Shown here: piece by piece, positions 47,203 through 57,777 of the stretch | Layout: each line of letters opens with the position of its first letter | Position numbering within the stretch: position 1 is the first letter of the stretch | Notes under the pieces: generated by a model | Database searches by the model: none | Seen by the model: only the letters and a program-made list of their open reading frames with translations | What the model was told of the DNA's origin: nothing | From: Burkholderiaceae bacterium | GTDB taxonomy: Bacteria; Pseudomonadota; Gammaproteobacteria; Burkholderiales; Burkholderiaceae_D | Assembly (NCBI GenBank): GCA_018261755.1 | Contig: JAGTRJ010000003.1 | Location: forward strand, 1 to 64,000 | Length of the DNA: 64,000 nt | Direction of reading: 5' to 3' | Translations under genes and position numbers: made by a program

Positions 47203-47880
47203 ATGACTCAGGACGAACTCAAGCACGCCGTTGCCGTTTCCGCGATTGATTACGTGATCGGCGGCGAAATCATTGGCGTCGGCACCGGCTCCACCGCCAA
47301 CTTCTTCATCGACGAACTCGGCAAGATCAAGCACCTGATCAAGGGCGCGGTAGCTTCGTCTGAAGCAACGGCCGCGCGGCTGAAATCGCATGGCATCGAG
47401 GTACTCGACCTGAACCAGGTGACATCGATTCCGGTATACGTTGATGGCGCCGATGAAATCACGTCGCAAGGCGCGATGATCAAGGGCGGCGGCGGTGCGC
47501 TGACGCGCGAAAAGATCATTGCCTCGGCAGCGCAGCGCTTCATCTGCATCGCCGACGAATCGAAACTGGTTGAAACGCTGGGTGCCTACCCGCTGCCGGT
47601 CGAAGTCATCCCGATGGCGCATGCCGTGGTTGCCCGCAAGCTGGCCGCGTTCGGCGGACAGCCAAAGCTGCGGCTCAAGGACGGCCAGCCATTCGTTACC
47701 GACAACGGCAACTTCATCCTCGACATTTCTGGCATGAAAATCACCGCCCCGGCAGAGATGGAGCAGACCATCAACAACATCACCGGCGTTGTCACCGTCG
47801 GCCTGTTCGCCCGCCAGGGTGCAAGCGTCTGCCTGCTGGGTACGGCCAGGGGCACGCGCGTGCTCGATTTCAACCGCTGA
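47203..47880 (+). CDS. rpiA: Ribose-5-phosphate isomerase A
   Basis: RpiA interconverts ribose 5-phosphate and ribulose 5-phosphate in the pentose phosphate pathway. The 225-residue protein has phosphate-binding [11 protein letters not shown], active-site DGADEI and [18 protein letters not shown] at 47168-47173 may be its -10. Confidence 0.97.
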   Translation: MTQDELKHAVAVSAIDYVIGGEIIGVGTGSTANFFIDELGKIKHLIKGAVASSEATAARLKSHGIEVLDLNQVTSIPVYVDGADEITSQGAMIKGGGGALTREKIIASAAQRFICIADESKLVETLGAYPLPVEVIPMAHAVVARKLAAFGGQPKLRLKDGQPFVTDNGNFILDISGMKITAPAEMEQTINNITGVVTVGLFARQGASVCLLGTARGTRVLDFNR

Positions 47881-47971
47881 CAATCCCTGTTTCCGGCAGA
47901 AATATCGGCCATGCCGGATTCAGGCAAGCATTTGGCTTGCACTCAGACAAGACAAGCCAAGGCAAGCTCAC

Positions 47972-48087
47972 AATAACTGACCGGAAATGTATTTTTGGTC
48001 AGTAAGCCCAAAAAATATACTCCATCCAGTATTTAAAAACAGCCAGCAAAAACGTGGCCCGGACTAATGTTTTGGGAACATACCCCC
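47972..48087 (+). repeat. 116-bp dispersed intergenic repeat, copy D (full length)
   Basis: It runs from AATAACTGAC to TACCCCC with no gaps against A-C. In hairpin 1 the stem is TTTTTGG/CCCAAAAA where copy B has TTTTCGG/CCGAAAA, a paired change that keeps base pairing. It sits in the 503-bp gap between rpiA and mltD. The rest of the gap holds the mltD promoter and no gene. Confidence 0.9.
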
Positions 48088-48301
48088 GCCATTTGTTCTG
48101 ACAGACGCTTTAAACCCAGGCCGTGCAACTGATTCCTCCTCAATTCGCCCCCAGCACACCCCGAAGGGCGCAAAACAGCAGAAGTATCGCCTCACGAAAC
48201 TAGAGACGGGAAGCCGCGCACAGGCCGGCATCCAGCAGGCGGGGCGAGACTTGATTCGTGCGCCCGATGCCCGTCGCGCAGCCGTTGATTTGTAATAATC
48301 C

Positions 48302-48331
48302 TTGACGCAGCGCAAACACCTTTCGTACACT
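48302..48331 (+). promoter_or_regulatory. Probable sigma-70 promoter of mltD
   Basis: TTGACG, an 18-bp spacer and TACACT lie about 53 bp before the start codon. Next to it is a small inverted repeat (TTGAT-tatt-ATCAA) that could be an operator. Confidence 0.5.
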
Positions 48332-48383
48332 CGTTTGATTATTATCAAGCGGGCTGTTGGCTGCGCCACGGCCAGAAAGTACG

Positions 48384-49937
48384 ATGATGCTACATAAAAC
48401 CATCAAGACACTGCTCGTGGCTGCGCTGTTCTGCGGCAACCTTCCCGCCCTCACCCACGCGAATGACTTGTCACTACACCCTTCCGGCAGGGATTTCCAG
48501 CTAGCGTCGCTCAGCCCGTCAGTGCCCCCCGGCAATCCAGGCGCGCAAGATGAAATCGACCCGGATGACATTTCAATCACAGAAACCGACGTCTGGGAAC
48601 GCATCCGTCAGGGTTTCGGCATTCCCGACCTGAGTAACCAGCAAGTCACGAACCAGCTAGACTGGTACAGCGCCCGTCCGGATTACATCAGCCGCACCAC
48701 CGACCGCGCATCGCGCTATCTGTTTCACATCGTGCAGGAACTTGAAGCGCGCGGCATGCCGACCGAACTGGCGCTGCTGCCATTCATCGAATCCGCTTTC
48801 AACCCGCATGCGGTTTCCACCGCGAAAGCGGCCGGCATGTGGCAATTCATCCCCTCCACCGGGCGCGACTTCAACCTGAAGCAAAGTTCCTTCCAGGATG
48901 ATCGCCGCAGCGTGCTGGCCTCGACCGACGCCGCGCTGACCTACCTGCAAAAACTGTACAACATGTTTGGCGACTGGCAGTTGGCGCTGGCCGCCTACAA
49001 CTGGGGCGAAGGCTCGGTGCTGAAAGCGGTCAAGCGCAATCAGGCCGCCGGATTGCCAATCGATTTCAACAGCCTCTCGGCCAGGATGCCGGCAGAAACC
49101 CGCAACTACGTGCCGAAACTGCAGGCGGTCAAGCAAATCATCGCCAACCCGGCCAAATATGGCATCACGCTGCCGAAAATCGAAAACCAGCCGTATTTCG
49201 TCACTATCGGCAAAACGCGCGACATGGATGTGAAGGTCGCGGCGCAACTGGCGGAACTGCCAATTGACGAATTTCGCGCCTTGAATCCGCAATTCGGCAA
49301 ATACGTGATCGCCGGCGGCACGCGTACCCGACTGCTGCTGCCGCATGAAAACGCGGACAAGTTCAAGGCCAACCTGGCGAAGTGGGACAAAGACAAGCCG
49401 CTGTGTTCATGGACGGCTTACAAGGTAACCGACCCGCGCGAACACATCGAAGCCATTGCCGAGAAATTCGGCACCACGCCAGATGTCATCCGCGATGCGA
49501 ACCGCATCGCGCCGAAGATGCTGGTCAAGGCCGGCTCAACCATTCTCGTGCCCCGGCCAGCCAGCCTGACCGACAAGGACATTTCACCCGAAATCGCCGA
49601 AAACGCGCGGATTGCGGTCGAACGCGAAGCGCCGCCGCCCAGGCATGTGACGGTCAAGGTCGGCAAAAAAGACAGCCTGGCCTCGATCGCGAAACGGCAT
49701 CGCGTCAGCGTGGCGCAAATCAAGTCGTGGAACAAGCTCAAAGCCGACAAGGTTGCAATCGGCACCGTGCTGGAACTGCAGTTGCCGCAAAAAATGGCTT
49801 CATCCAAAAAAGGGAGCAGGAGGCAGCTAGCCGGTAGCGCCAGACATTCCGGCGGCAAGAAAATTGTTTCCAGCAAGAAAAAAACCGTGGTCGCGCAAGC
49901 CCGCTCCAGTGGCAAGGCTGGCAAGAAACGCACCTGA
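48384..49937 (+). CDS. mltD: Membrane-bound lytic murein transglycosylase D with two LysM domains
   Basis: Cleaves peptidoglycan glycan strands. The 517-residue protein has a signal peptide (LLVAALFCGNLPALTHA), an SLT domain at about 100-240 with catalytic Glu in PFIESAFNPHAVS followed by AAGMWQFIPSTGRDF and YNWGEGSV, then LysM domains at about 345-395 and 415-465 (VKVGKKDSLASIAKRHRVS). The C-terminal tail is Lys/Ser-rich and basic. No lipobox cysteine is evident, unlike E. coli MltD. ATG 48384 is used. Confidence 0.92.
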   Translation: MMLHKTIKTLLVAALFCGNLPALTHANDLSLHPSGRDFQLASLSPSVPPGNPGAQDEIDPDDISITETDVWERIRQGFGIPDLSNQQVTNQLDWYSARPDYISRTTDRASRYLFHIVQELEARGMPTELALLPFIESAFNPHAVSTAKAAGMWQFIPSTGRDFNLKQSSFQDDRRSVLASTDAALTYLQKLYNMFGDWQLALAAYNWGEGSVLKAVKRNQAAGLPIDFNSLSARMPAETRNYVPKLQAVKQIIANPAKYGITLPKIENQPYFVTIGKTRDMDVKVAAQLAELPIDEFRALNPQFGKYVIAGGTRTRLLLPHENADKFKANLAKWDKDKPLCSWTAYKVTDPREHIEAIAEKFGTTPDVIRDANRIAPKMLVKAGSTILVPRPASLTDKDISPEIAENARIAVEREAPPPRHVTVKVGKKDSLASIAKRHRVSVAQIKSWNKLKADKVAIGTVLELQLPQKMASSKKGSRRQLAGSARHSGGKKIVSSKKKTVVAQARSSGKAGKKRT

Positions 49938-49972
49938 TGACTGAAATATATATGCTCGGCAACAACGAAAAG

Positions 49973-50001
49973 TTGCCGCCGCAACGAGTACGGCCTACAA
50001 T
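49973..50001 (+). promoter_or_regulatory. Probable sigma-70 promoter of fabI
   Basis: TTGCCG, exactly 17 bp and TACAAT lie about 130 bp before the fabI start, in the gap after mltD. Confidence 0.6.
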
Positions 50002-50132
50002 CTTGACTCGACGCAGCCAGCAGCAACCGGCCCGTCGTCATGTAATCAATAATTCAAGCAATCGTCTTCCAAAGCCAAGCGCGGAATAATGCCTGGTACG
50101 AAAGCGTTTTTGCATCAAATCTGGAGTCACGC

Positions 50133-50948
50133 ATGGCATTTTTGCAAGGCAAAAAAATTCTTATCACTGGATTGCTATCCAACAAATCCATCGCCTATGG
50201 CATCGCCCAGGCGTGCAAGCGTGAAGGCGCAGAACTGGCCTTCACCTATGTTGGCGAGCGTTTCAAGGGAAGAATCACCGATTTTGCAAAAGAATTCGGT
50301 AGCGACCTGATTTACGAATGCGATGTCACCAGTGATGAGCAGATCGATGCGCTGTTCGCCGACCTGGGCAAATCTTGGGATTCAATCGACGGTCTGGTGC
50401 ATTCAATCGGTTTTGCGCCGCGCGAAGCCATCGCGGGCGATTTCTTCGACGGCCTGTCGCGCGATGCATTCAAAATCGCGCATGACATTTCCGCTTACAG
50501 CTTTCCGGCAATGATCAAGGCAGCCATGCCGCTGCTGAAACCCGGTTCGTCCTGCCTGACGCTGACCTACCTCGGCTCGGAACGCGCGATTCCATACTAC
50601 AACACGATGGGACTGGCGAAAGCCTCGCTTGAAGCCAGCGTCCGCTACGCGGCCGAATCCCTCGGCAAGAAAGGCATCCGCGTCAATGGCGTCTCTGCCG
50701 GCCCGATCCGCACTCTGGCAGCCAGCGGCATCAAGGATTTCAGTACCCTGCTGAACTTCGTCGCCGCGCACGCGCCGCTGCGCCGCAACATCACGATCGA
50801 GGAAGTCGGCAACACCGCTGCCTTCCTGCTGTCGGAACTGTCATCCGGCATCACGGGCGACATCGTCTACGTCGATGGCGGCTTCTCGCATGTCATGGGA
50901 CTGAACCCTGATCAGGAATTCCACATCAAGCGCAGCGGAAACGAATAA
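50133..50948 (+). CDS. fabI: Enoyl-[acyl-carrier-protein] reductase (NADH) FabI
   Basis: Last reductive step of the fatty-acid elongation cycle. The 271-residue SDR protein has the FabI nucleotide site [17 protein letters not shown], a substrate loop ([10 protein letters not shown]) and the catalytic Y-x6-K in [11 protein letters not shown]-terminal [10 protein letters not shown] is typical. A GGAG lies upstream of the ATG. Confidence 0.96.
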   Translation: MAFLQGKKILITGLLSNKSIAYGIAQACKREGAELAFTYVGERFKGRITDFAKEFGSDLIYECDVTSDEQIDALFADLGKSWDSIDGLVHSIGFAPREAIAGDFFDGLSRDAFKIAHDISAYSFPAMIKAAMPLLKPGSSCLTLTYLGSERAIPYYNTMGLAKASLEASVRYAAESLGKKGIRVNGVSAGPIRTLAASGIKDFSTLLNFVAAHAPLRRNITIEEVGNTAAFLLSELSSGITGDIVYVDGGFSHVMGLNPDQEFHIKRSGNE

Positions 50949-51294
50949 GCATCGCGTCAATCCGAAAAAACCGTTATAATCGCGGCCCGGACGTCACCAG
51001 CGTGGCGTCCGGAAAGCAGTTTGGCAGCATCGCAAGCCTTCGCGCACCCTGATGGGTGACGCAAAAAATAAAGCCCCCCCGCCTCTTGCGCCCCTCGTTG
51101 GCGCTGTTCCGGCGCAAAGCTTTTGTGCCGAAATTTCCTTGCATTCCAAAGTCATTTCGTCTGGTTGGCGTTGCTTTTTTACGGCGCACCCACAACGTGC
51201 GCATAACAACGCGTGCCGGAAACGGTTGCAGCATGACCTGTGTCGTGCTGCCCCCAGATTCCTGCGCGTGCTGGACATTAACTTTAGGAACACA
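50949..51294 (+). other. Long 5' leader of the RhlE-type helicase gene, candidate structured or cold-responsive UTR
   Basis: A TATAAT at 50975-50980 without a good -35 would give a leader of about 310 nt. The leader begins with a hairpin (CCGGACG/CGTCCGG, 50988-51013). A second palindromic run lies around 51054-51062. No gene is convincing in the leader; the in-frame upstream extension of the helicase is rejected. Long leaders are known for cold-induced RNA helicase genes, but here it is inference. Confidence 0.4.
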
Positions 51295-52710
51295 ATGAAT
51301 TTTGAAGCACTTGGCCTGCATCCGGCCATCGTCAAGGCCGTCGCCGATGCCGGCTACACCGCGCCCACTCCGGTTCAGCAACAGGCAATTCCGGCCGCAT
51401 TGAATGGCGCCGACCTGCTGGTTTCATCGCAAACCGGCTCCGGCAAGACCGCCGCTTTCATGCTGCCAGCACTGCACCGGTTCGCGTCCGAACCGCAGGC
51501 AGCCGGAGGCAAAACGCCGAATCAGGAAAAGCAATCCTCCCGCGCCAAGGGCGAACGCGTCCGCTTCAAGCCGGCGCAACCGAAAATGCTGGTGCTGACA
51601 CCGACGCGCGAACTCGCGCTGCAGGTCACCACCGCCACCGAACAATATGGCGCCCACATGCGCCGCGTGAAAGCCGTGTCGATCCTGGGCGGCATGCCGT
51701 ATCCGAAACAGATGCAATTGCTGGCCAGGAATCCGGAAATCCTGGTTGCAACCCCCGGCCGTCTGATCGACCACATGCAGTCCGGCAAGATCGATTTCTC
51801 GCAACTGGAAGTACTGGTGCTGGACGAAGCCGACCGGATGCTCGACATGGGCTTCATCGACGATATCGATACCATCGTCGAGGCCACGCCGGAATCGCGT
51901 CAGACGATGCTGTTTTCCGCCACGCTCGATGGTGTTGTCGGCAGCATGGCACGCCGCATCACGCACAATCCGGTCGAAATCCGCATCGCCAACGCAACCA
52001 CCAAAAACGAAAACATCGTGCAATGCGTGCATTTCGCCGATGACCTGGCGCACAAGAACCGCCTGCTCGACCACGTGCTGCGCGACACAAGCATCAACCA
52101 GGCGGTGGTGTTTACCGCCACCAAACGCGATGCCGACATGCTGGCCGACCGCCTGAACATCGCCGGCTTTGCCGCCGCGGCGCTGCATGGCGACATGCCA
52201 CAGGGCGCGCGCAACCGTACGCTGAACGGCATGCGTCGCGGCCACCTGAAAGTACTGGTGGCGACCGACGTGGCCGCGCGCGGCATCGACGTGCCGACCA
52301 TCACCCACGTGGTCAACTACGACCTGCCGAAATTCGCCGAGGATTACGTGCATCGCATCGGCCGCACCGGCCGCGCCGGCCGCAGCGGACTGGCCATTTC
52401 TCTGGTCAACCATGCTGAAATGATCCACATCAAGCGCATCGAACGTTTCACCAAACAATCGATTCCAGTGAATGAAATCGAAGGGCTGGAGCCGAAAAAA
52501 GCATCGTCCGCTCCGCGTTCGGCCCGCAAGCCGAACGGCTGGAAACCGGGCGACCAGCGCCGTGCCACGCACAAGCCTGGCCAGCGTTCGTTCGCACAAC
52601 CGAATGGCGGACACGGGAAAAGCACCCCGGGCAAGAACGCTCAGGGCAAAGGCGGGCAAAAACATGCGCGCAGCGCCGAAGGCAGCCGGCGCGCATTCGG
52701 CGAGCGCTGA
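51295..52710 (+). CDS. rhlE: DEAD-box ATP-dependent RNA helicase, RhlE type
   Basis: Unwinds RNA in ribosome assembly and mRNA decay. The 471-residue protein has all motifs: Q motif (PTPVQQQAI), I SQTGSGKT, Ia PTRELALQ, II DEAD, III SAT, V ATDVAARGID and VI HRIGRTGRAGR. A basic tail (about 390-471, Lys/Arg/Gly-rich) probably binds RNA. An unusual 25-residue basic insert lies between motifs I and Ia (NQEKQSSRAKGERVRFKP). ATG 51295 follows AGGAA. Choice of RhlE over DbpA or SrmB is by overall likeness. Confidence 0.92.
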   Translation: MNFEALGLHPAIVKAVADAGYTAPTPVQQQAIPAALNGADLLVSSQTGSGKTAAFMLPALHRFASEPQAAGGKTPNQEKQSSRAKGERVRFKPAQPKMLVLTPTRELALQVTTATEQYGAHMRRVKAVSILGGMPYPKQMQLLARNPEILVATPGRLIDHMQSGKIDFSQLEVLVLDEADRMLDMGFIDDIDTIVEATPESRQTMLFSATLDGVVGSMARRITHNPVEIRIANATTKNENIVQCVHFADDLAHKNRLLDHVLRDTSINQAVVFTATKRDADMLADRLNIAGFAAAALHGDMPQGARNRTLNGMRRGHLKVLVATDVAARGIDVPTITHVVNYDLPKFAEDYVHRIGRTGRAGRSGLAISLVNHAEMIHIKRIERFTKQSIPVNEIEGLEPKKASSAPRSARKPNGWKPGDQRRATHKPGQRSFAQPNGGHGKSTPGKNAQGKGGQKHARSAEGSRRAFGER

Positions 52711-52740
52711 ACCGTCGTTTTTCCGGCGCTGGCCACCAGA

Positions 52741-52814
52741 AATATACTACCCGGTGTATTTTTGAACCCCGCCGGAATCTGTGGAAGAACGACGGTATTT
52801 TCGACAATACCCCC
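52741..52814 (+). repeat. 116-bp repeat family, copy F (3' 74 columns)
   Basis: It starts AATATACT and ends TACCCCC, 74 bp apart exactly as in the full copies, but the interior is diverged (GTGTATTTTTGAAC in place of CAGTATTTAAAAACAG). The 5' 42 columns are missing: 52710 is the rhlE stop. Between rhlE and selD. Confidence 0.7.
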
Positions 52815-52885
52815 GTCTTTCTGAAAATAACGGCGCAGGCGACTGCGCCGTTTATAATTTAAGCCTTAGAAATTCACCGGCATTG

Positions 52886-53950
52886 ATGATGACTGCTTCC
52901 GAACAACCGAAAATCCGGCTCACTTCGTTTTCGCATGGCGGCGGCTGCGGCTGCAAGATTGCTCCCGGCGTGTTGTCCGATATCCTGAAAAAAGCCGGTG
53001 GCGGTTTTCCTGTGCCGAAGGAATTGCTGGTCGGCATCGAAACCTCGGACGATGCCGCGGTGTACAAGCTGAATGATCAGCAAGCACTGATTGCGACCAC
53101 CGACTTTTTCATGCCGATCGTTGATGATCCGTTCGATTTCGGCCGCATCGCCGCCACCAATGCGATTTCCGACGTGTACGCGATGGGCGGCACGCCGATC
53201 ATGGCGCTGGCACTGGTCGGGATGCCGATCGACAAGCTGCCGCTGGACGTGATTGGCGAAGTCCTGCGCGGCGGCGAAACGGTCTGCGCCGCGGCTGGCA
53301 TTCCGATTGCCGGCGGCCACACGATTGATTCGGTTGAACCGATTTACGGTCTGGTTGCGCTCGGTCTGGTGCATCCGGAGCAGGTGAAGAAAAACGCCTG
53401 TGCGAAAGCGGGCGACAAGCTGATCCTCGGCAAGCCGCTGGGCGTCGGCATCCTGTCGGCGGCGCTGAAAAAGAATGCGCTCGATGCCGATGGCTATGCG
53501 GCGATGATCGCCAACACCACAAAACTGAACACGCCGGGCAAATCGCTGTCCGGCATGGCTGGCGTGCATGCGATGACCGATGTCACCGGCTTCGGCCTTC
53601 TGGGGCACACGCTTGAACTCGCGCGCGGCTCGAAGCTAACGGCAAAAATTGAGATGGGCAAGGTGCCGCTGTTGCCGGGCGTAGAACGATTGATTGACGT
53701 CGGCTGCCAGACCGGTGCCTCCGGCCGCAACTGGACCGGTTATGGCCACGAAGTCGAACTGTCAGATGCGCTGACGCTGACGCAGCGCACGTTGCTGACC
53801 GATCCACAAACCTCCGGCGGTCTGCTGGTGGCTTGCGCGCCGGAAGCAGCCGATGCGGTATTGGCGCTGTTTGCCAGCGAAGGCTTCGAGCGCGCCGCAG
53901 TGATCGGCGAAATGACCGAGGGTGTGGCGAAAGTTAACGTCGCGGCCTGA
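52886..53950 (+). CDS. selD: Selenide, water dikinase
   Basis: SelD makes selenophosphate for selenocysteine and selenouridine. The 354-residue protein has the Gly-rich ATP loop with active-site Cys in SHGGGCGCKIAP. This position is Cys (TGC), not a UGA selenocysteine. Further landmarks are TTDFFMPIVDDPFDFGRIAATNA (quoted in part: TTDFFMPIVDDP), GGHTIDSVEPIYG and DPQTSGGLL. ATG 52886 is used; upstream frames read into repeat copy F. selA/selB are not in the window. Confidence 0.95.
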   Translation: MMTASEQPKIRLTSFSHGGGCGCKIAPGVLSDILKKAGGGFPVPKELLVGIETSDDAAVYKLNDQQALIATTDFFMPIVDDPFDFGRIAATNAISDVYAMGGTPIMALALVGMPIDKLPLDVIGEVLRGGETVCAAAGIPIAGGHTIDSVEPIYGLVALGLVHPEQVKKNACAKAGDKLILGKPLGVGILSAALKKNALDADGYAAMIANTTKLNTPGKSLSGMAGVHAMTDVTGFGLLGHTLELARGSKLTAKIEMGKVPLLPGVERLIDVGCQTGASGRNWTGYGHEVELSDALTLTQRTLLTDPQTSGGLLVACAPEAADAVLALFASEGFERAAVIGEMTEGVAKVNVAA

Positions 53951-54014
53951 ATTGGCAGCCATGCGGTGCGAAAGCCGCGCGGAAAGCTCCGCTCTCGCCA
54001 AAAAACCACAACGG

Positions 54015-54044
54015 CTGCCGGACACCGCTAAAAAACGCTAGAAT
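54015..54044 (+). promoter_or_regulatory. Possible sigma-70 promoter of glyQ
   Basis: CTGCCG, an 18-bp spacer and TAGAAT lie about 60 bp before glyQ, in the 156-bp gap after selD. Confidence 0.4.
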
Positions 54045-54106
54045 TCGGAGTTTAAGAATCACCGCTGCCCGAAGCGATTCGGTCGCCAGCAGCAAGGAAC
54101 AATCAT

Positions 54107-55018
54107 ATGATGACCTTTCAGCAAATCATCCTGAAACTGCAAAATTACTGGGATTCCCAAGGATGCGCGATATTGCAGCCGTACGACATGGAAGTCGGCG
54201 CCGGCACTTCGCATACCGCGACCTTTCTGCGTGCCATCGGCCCCGAACCGTGGCGTGCCGGCTATGTGCAGCCATCGCGCCGGCCGAAGGATGGCCGTTA
54301 CGGCGAAAACCCGAACCGGCTGCAGCATTATTACCAGTTCCAGGTGGTGCTGAAACCGTCGCCGGAAAATATCCTTGAACTGTATCTCGGTTCGCTGGAG
54401 GCGCTCGGACTGGATCTGAAACAGAACGACGTGCGTTTCGTCGAGGACGACTGGGAAAACCCGACGCTCGGCGCCTGGGGCCTGGGCTGGGAAGTCTGGC
54501 TCAACGGCATGGAAGTGACGCAGTTCACCTATTTCCAGCAGGTTGGCGGCATCGATTGCAACCCGATTCTGGGCGAAATCACCTACGGTCTGGAGCGTCT
54601 GGCGATGTATCTGCAAGGCGTTGAAAACGTGTACGACCTGGTATGGACGCAATGGAACGATCGCGGCGTGAAGAAATCGCTGTCGTATGGCGACGTGTTC
54701 CACCAGAATGAAGTTGAGCAGTCCGCCTACAACTTCGAGGGCGCCAACACCAAGTTCCTGTTCTCGCTATTCTCGAACTACGAGTCCGAGGCGAAGCGGC
54801 TGATGGAGATGGAACTGACGATTCCCGCTTACGAAATGATCCTGAAGGCGGCGCATACGTTCAACCTGCTCGACGCGCGCGGCGCCATTTCGGTCACCGA
54901 ACGCGCAGCCTACATCGGCCGCATCCGCAACCTGTCGCGCTCGGTCGCGCAGGGGTATCTGGAATCGCGCAGGAAGCTCGGCTTCCCGATGCTGGGCGAT
55001 ACGCGCAAGGTCGCGTAA
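54107..55018 (+). CDS. glyQ: Glycyl-tRNA synthetase alpha subunit
   Basis: Catalytic class II synthetase subunit of the alpha2beta2 enzyme. The 303-residue protein is highly conserved: [40 protein letters not shown] and [20 protein letters not shown] (each as landmark). Followed by glyS after 59 bp. Confidence 0.98.
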   Translation: MMTFQQIILKLQNYWDSQGCAILQPYDMEVGAGTSHTATFLRAIGPEPWRAGYVQPSRRPKDGRYGENPNRLQHYYQFQVVLKPSPENILELYLGSLEALGLDLKQNDVRFVEDDWENPTLGAWGLGWEVWLNGMEVTQFTYFQQVGGIDCNPILGEITYGLERLAMYLQGVENVYDLVWTQWNDRGVKKSLSYGDVFHQNEVEQSAYNFEGANTKFLFSLFSNYESEAKRLMEMELTIPAYEMILKAAHTFNLLDARGAISVTERAAYIGRIRNLSRSVAQGYLESRRKLGFPMLGDTRKVA

Positions 55019-55077
55019 CGCAGCGAAAACCACATAACCTATAACATCAGCTCCCGCGAATGCGGGATGAATTGCAC

Positions 55078-57162
55078 ATGAATCAGACACTGTTAGTCGA
55101 ACTGCTGACCGAAGAATTGCCGCCGAAGGCGCTCAGCCGCCTGGCCGATGCCTTTTCCGCCACCATTTTTGACGGCTTGAAATCGCGCGATTTTCTGTCG
55201 GCCGATTCGAAGCTGACCTCTTTTGCCACGCCGCGCCGCCTGGCATTGACGATCACCGGCGTTGCCGCAACTTCTCCCGACAAGCCGATCCGCGTCAAGG
55301 TGCTGCCGGTGTCCGTCGCGCTCGACGCGAACGGTCAGCCAACGGCGCCGTTGAAGAAAAAGCTGGCCGCGCTCGGTTTTCCTGAGGTAACGACCGACCA
55401 GATGACGGTCGCCGCCGATGGCAAGACAGAAACCTACTATTACACCCACACCGCACCCGGCTCGACCATTGCCGCCGGGCTGCAAGCCGCACTGGAAGAA
55501 GCGGTCAGCAAGTTGCCGGTACCGAAGCAGATGACTTACCAGCGCCCGGATGGCGTCACGGTCGAATTCGTGCGTCCGGCGCACAGGCTGGTTGCTCTGC
55601 TGGGGCGCGAAGTCGTACCGCTGTCGATTCTCGGCCTGTCAGCCGGCCGCACCACCAACGGCCACCGTTTCCTGTCGCAAGGCGAAATCGCGTTCACCGA
55701 TGCCACGACCTATGCCGCCACGCTCGAATCACAAGGCAAGGTCATCGTCAGCATTTCCGCACGCAAGGAACGGATACGTGCGATGCTGCAATCGAAAGCC
55801 AAAAATGATCGCGTGCTGATGCCGGAATCGCTGCTGGATGAAGTCGCTGCACTGGTCGAATGGCCGGTGATTTACGAATGCCACTTTGAAGATGAATTTC
55901 TTGAGGTGCCGCAGGAATGTCTGATCCTGACGATGCAGACCAACCAGAAATATTTTGCGCTGACTGATGCCTCTGGCAAACTGCGCTCGCGTTTCCTTAT
56001 CGTATCGAACATGGAAACCTCGACCCCGCAGCGCATCATCAGTGGCAACGAGCGCGTGATCCGTCCACGCCTGTCCGACGCCCGCTTCTTCTTTGAGCAG
56101 GACAAGAAAAAGAAACTCGAGGATCGCATTCCCGGACTGGCGAACGTGGTCTATCACAACAAGCTCGGCACGCTGGCACAGCGGATGGCACGTGTGCGCA
56201 TCCTCGCGGTCGAAATCGCCGGCATGGTCGGCATCGATCAGGCGCTGGTCGAGCGCGCCGCGCGGCTGGCAAAAGCCGACCTGCTGACCGACATGGTGGG
56301 CGAATTCCCCGAACTGCAAGGCATCATGGGCACCTACTATGCGCGCCACGACGGCGAGCATGAAGAAGTCGCGATGGCTGCGACCGAACATTACATGCCG
56401 CGCTTCGCTGGCGATGCGCTGCCGACGACGCAGACAGGCACCGTGCTGGCGCTGGCCGACAAGCTCGAAGCGCTGGCCGGCATCTGGGGCATCGGCCTGC
56501 AGCCGACCGGCGACCGCGACCCGTTCGCGTTGCGCCGCCATGCGCTCGGCATTTTGCGCATCCTGATCGAAAAACGCCTACCACTGTCGCTGCGCGCGAT
56601 GCTGTCTTCGATCATCCGCGTGCTGGCGGCGAATGCCAGCTTCAAGGATTCGACCGCAGGCGTGCTGGCGTTCATGATGGATCGTCTGCGCGGCCTGCTG
56701 CGTGACCGTGGCTATGCGGCGGATGAAATCGAAGCGATCCTGGCGCAAAACCCGGATCGTTTCGACGATATCATCGAGCGCCTGAACGCTGTCAAGACTT
56801 TCGCCGCGCTGCCGGAAGCGGATGCGCTTGCCGCCGCGAACAAACGCATTGGCAACATCCTGAAAAAGGCGAACATCACCGCCGGCAACGTGCAGGAAAA
56901 CCTGCTGCAGGACGAGCCGGAACGCAAGCTGCATTCGGCCATGCTCGACCTGAAACCGCAAGTTGACCAGTTGGTCGCGCAAGGAAACTACGCCGGCGCG
57001 CTGACCGCGGTGGCGCAACTGCGCAATGAAGTGGATGCTTTTTTCGATACCGTGATGGTGATGGCCGACGACATCAACCTGCGCAACAACCGTGTCGCGC
57101 TGCTGTCCGATCTGCACACGATGATGAACCGCGTAGCCGACATTTCCCGGCTGGCAAGCTAG
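55078..57162 (+). CDS. glyS: Glycyl-tRNA synthetase beta subunit
   Basis: The 694-residue subunit provides tRNA binding. Landmarks are [15 protein letters not shown] at the start, [17 protein letters not shown], and a C-terminal anticodon-binding region ([11 protein letters not shown]) like that of ArgRS. ATG 55078 is used; an upstream ATG at 55060 adds MRDELH. Followed by gmhB after 19 bp. Confidence 0.97.
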   Translation: MNQTLLVELLTEELPPKALSRLADAFSATIFDGLKSRDFLSADSKLTSFATPRRLALTITGVAATSPDKPIRVKVLPVSVALDANGQPTAPLKKKLAALGFPEVTTDQMTVAADGKTETYYYTHTAPGSTIAAGLQAALEEAVSKLPVPKQMTYQRPDGVTVEFVRPAHRLVALLGREVVPLSILGLSAGRTTNGHRFLSQGEIAFTDATTYAATLESQGKVIVSISARKERIRAMLQSKAKNDRVLMPESLLDEVAALVEWPVIYECHFEDEFLEVPQECLILTMQTNQKYFALTDASGKLRSRFLIVSNMETSTPQRIISGNERVIRPRLSDARFFFEQDKKKKLEDRIPGLANVVYHNKLGTLAQRMARVRILAVEIAGMVGIDQALVERAARLAKADLLTDMVGEFPELQGIMGTYYARHDGEHEEVAMAATEHYMPRFAGDALPTTQTGTVLALADKLEALAGIWGIGLQPTGDRDPFALRRHALGILRILIEKRLPLSLRAMLSSIIRVLAANASFKDSTAGVLAFMMDRLRGLLRDRGYAADEIEAILAQNPDRFDDIIERLNAVKTFAALPEADALAAANKRIGNILKKANITAGNVQENLLQDEPERKLHSAMLDLKPQVDQLVAQGNYAGALTAVAQLRNEVDAFFDTVMVMADDINLRNNRVALLSDLHTMMNRVADISRLAS

Positions 57163-57181
57163 AGGCTGACAAGGAGATCGC

Positions 57182-57751
57182 ATGGCGACGAAACTGATCA
57201 TTCTCGACCGTGATGGCGTCATCAATTTCGATCAGGAATCGTTCATCAAATCGCCCGCCGAGTGGGTGCCGATTCCCGGTTCGCTGGAAGCCATCGCACG
57301 GCTGAATCAGGCAGATTACCGCGTGGTCGTCGCCACCAACCAGTCTGGCATCGCGCGCGGCCTGTACGATCTGAACACGCTAAATGCGATCCATCAGAAA
57401 ATGCACGCCGCAGCGCTGGCAGTCGGCGCGGAAATCGACGCCATTTTCTTCTGCCCTCATGCTGCCAGCGACGATTGCGATTGCCGCAAGCCCAAATCCG
57501 GCATGCTGGAAGCGATCGCGCGCCGTTACGACATCAAGCTCAAGGGTGTGCCATCGATTGGTGATTCGTTGCGCGATCTGCAAGCGGCTTTCCTTGCCGG
57601 TTGCACTCCCTATCTGGTGCTGACCGGCAAGGGCAAGGGAACGCTGGCAAGCGGCGGACTGCCGCCTGGCACGACAACCTACCCCGATCTGGCAGCCGTA
57701 GTCGATTTCATGCTGGGAACCGAAGACGGAATCAGCAGTGAAAAGGTTTAA
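57182..57751 (+). CDS. gmhB: D-glycero-beta-D-manno-heptose-1,7-bisphosphate 7-phosphatase
   Basis: HAD-family phosphatase in ADP-heptose synthesis for LPS core. The 189-residue protein has the catalytic DRDGVIN, ATNQSGIARG and the Cys/His zinc-binding CPHAASDDCDCRKPK, which defines GmhB. AAGGAG precedes its ATG. In an operon with glyQS and plsC, a common order in betaproteobacteria. Confidence 0.93.
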   Translation: MATKLIILDRDGVINFDQESFIKSPAEWVPIPGSLEAIARLNQADYRVVVATNQSGIARGLYDLNTLNAIHQKMHAAALAVGAEIDAIFFCPHAASDDCDCRKPKSGMLEAIARRYDIKLKGVPSIGDSLRDLQAAFLAGCTPYLVLTGKGKGTLASGGLPPGTTTYPDLAAVVDFMLGTEDGISSEKV

Positions 57752-57777
57752 ATTCATGCGCTTCAGGAGAAGCCATC

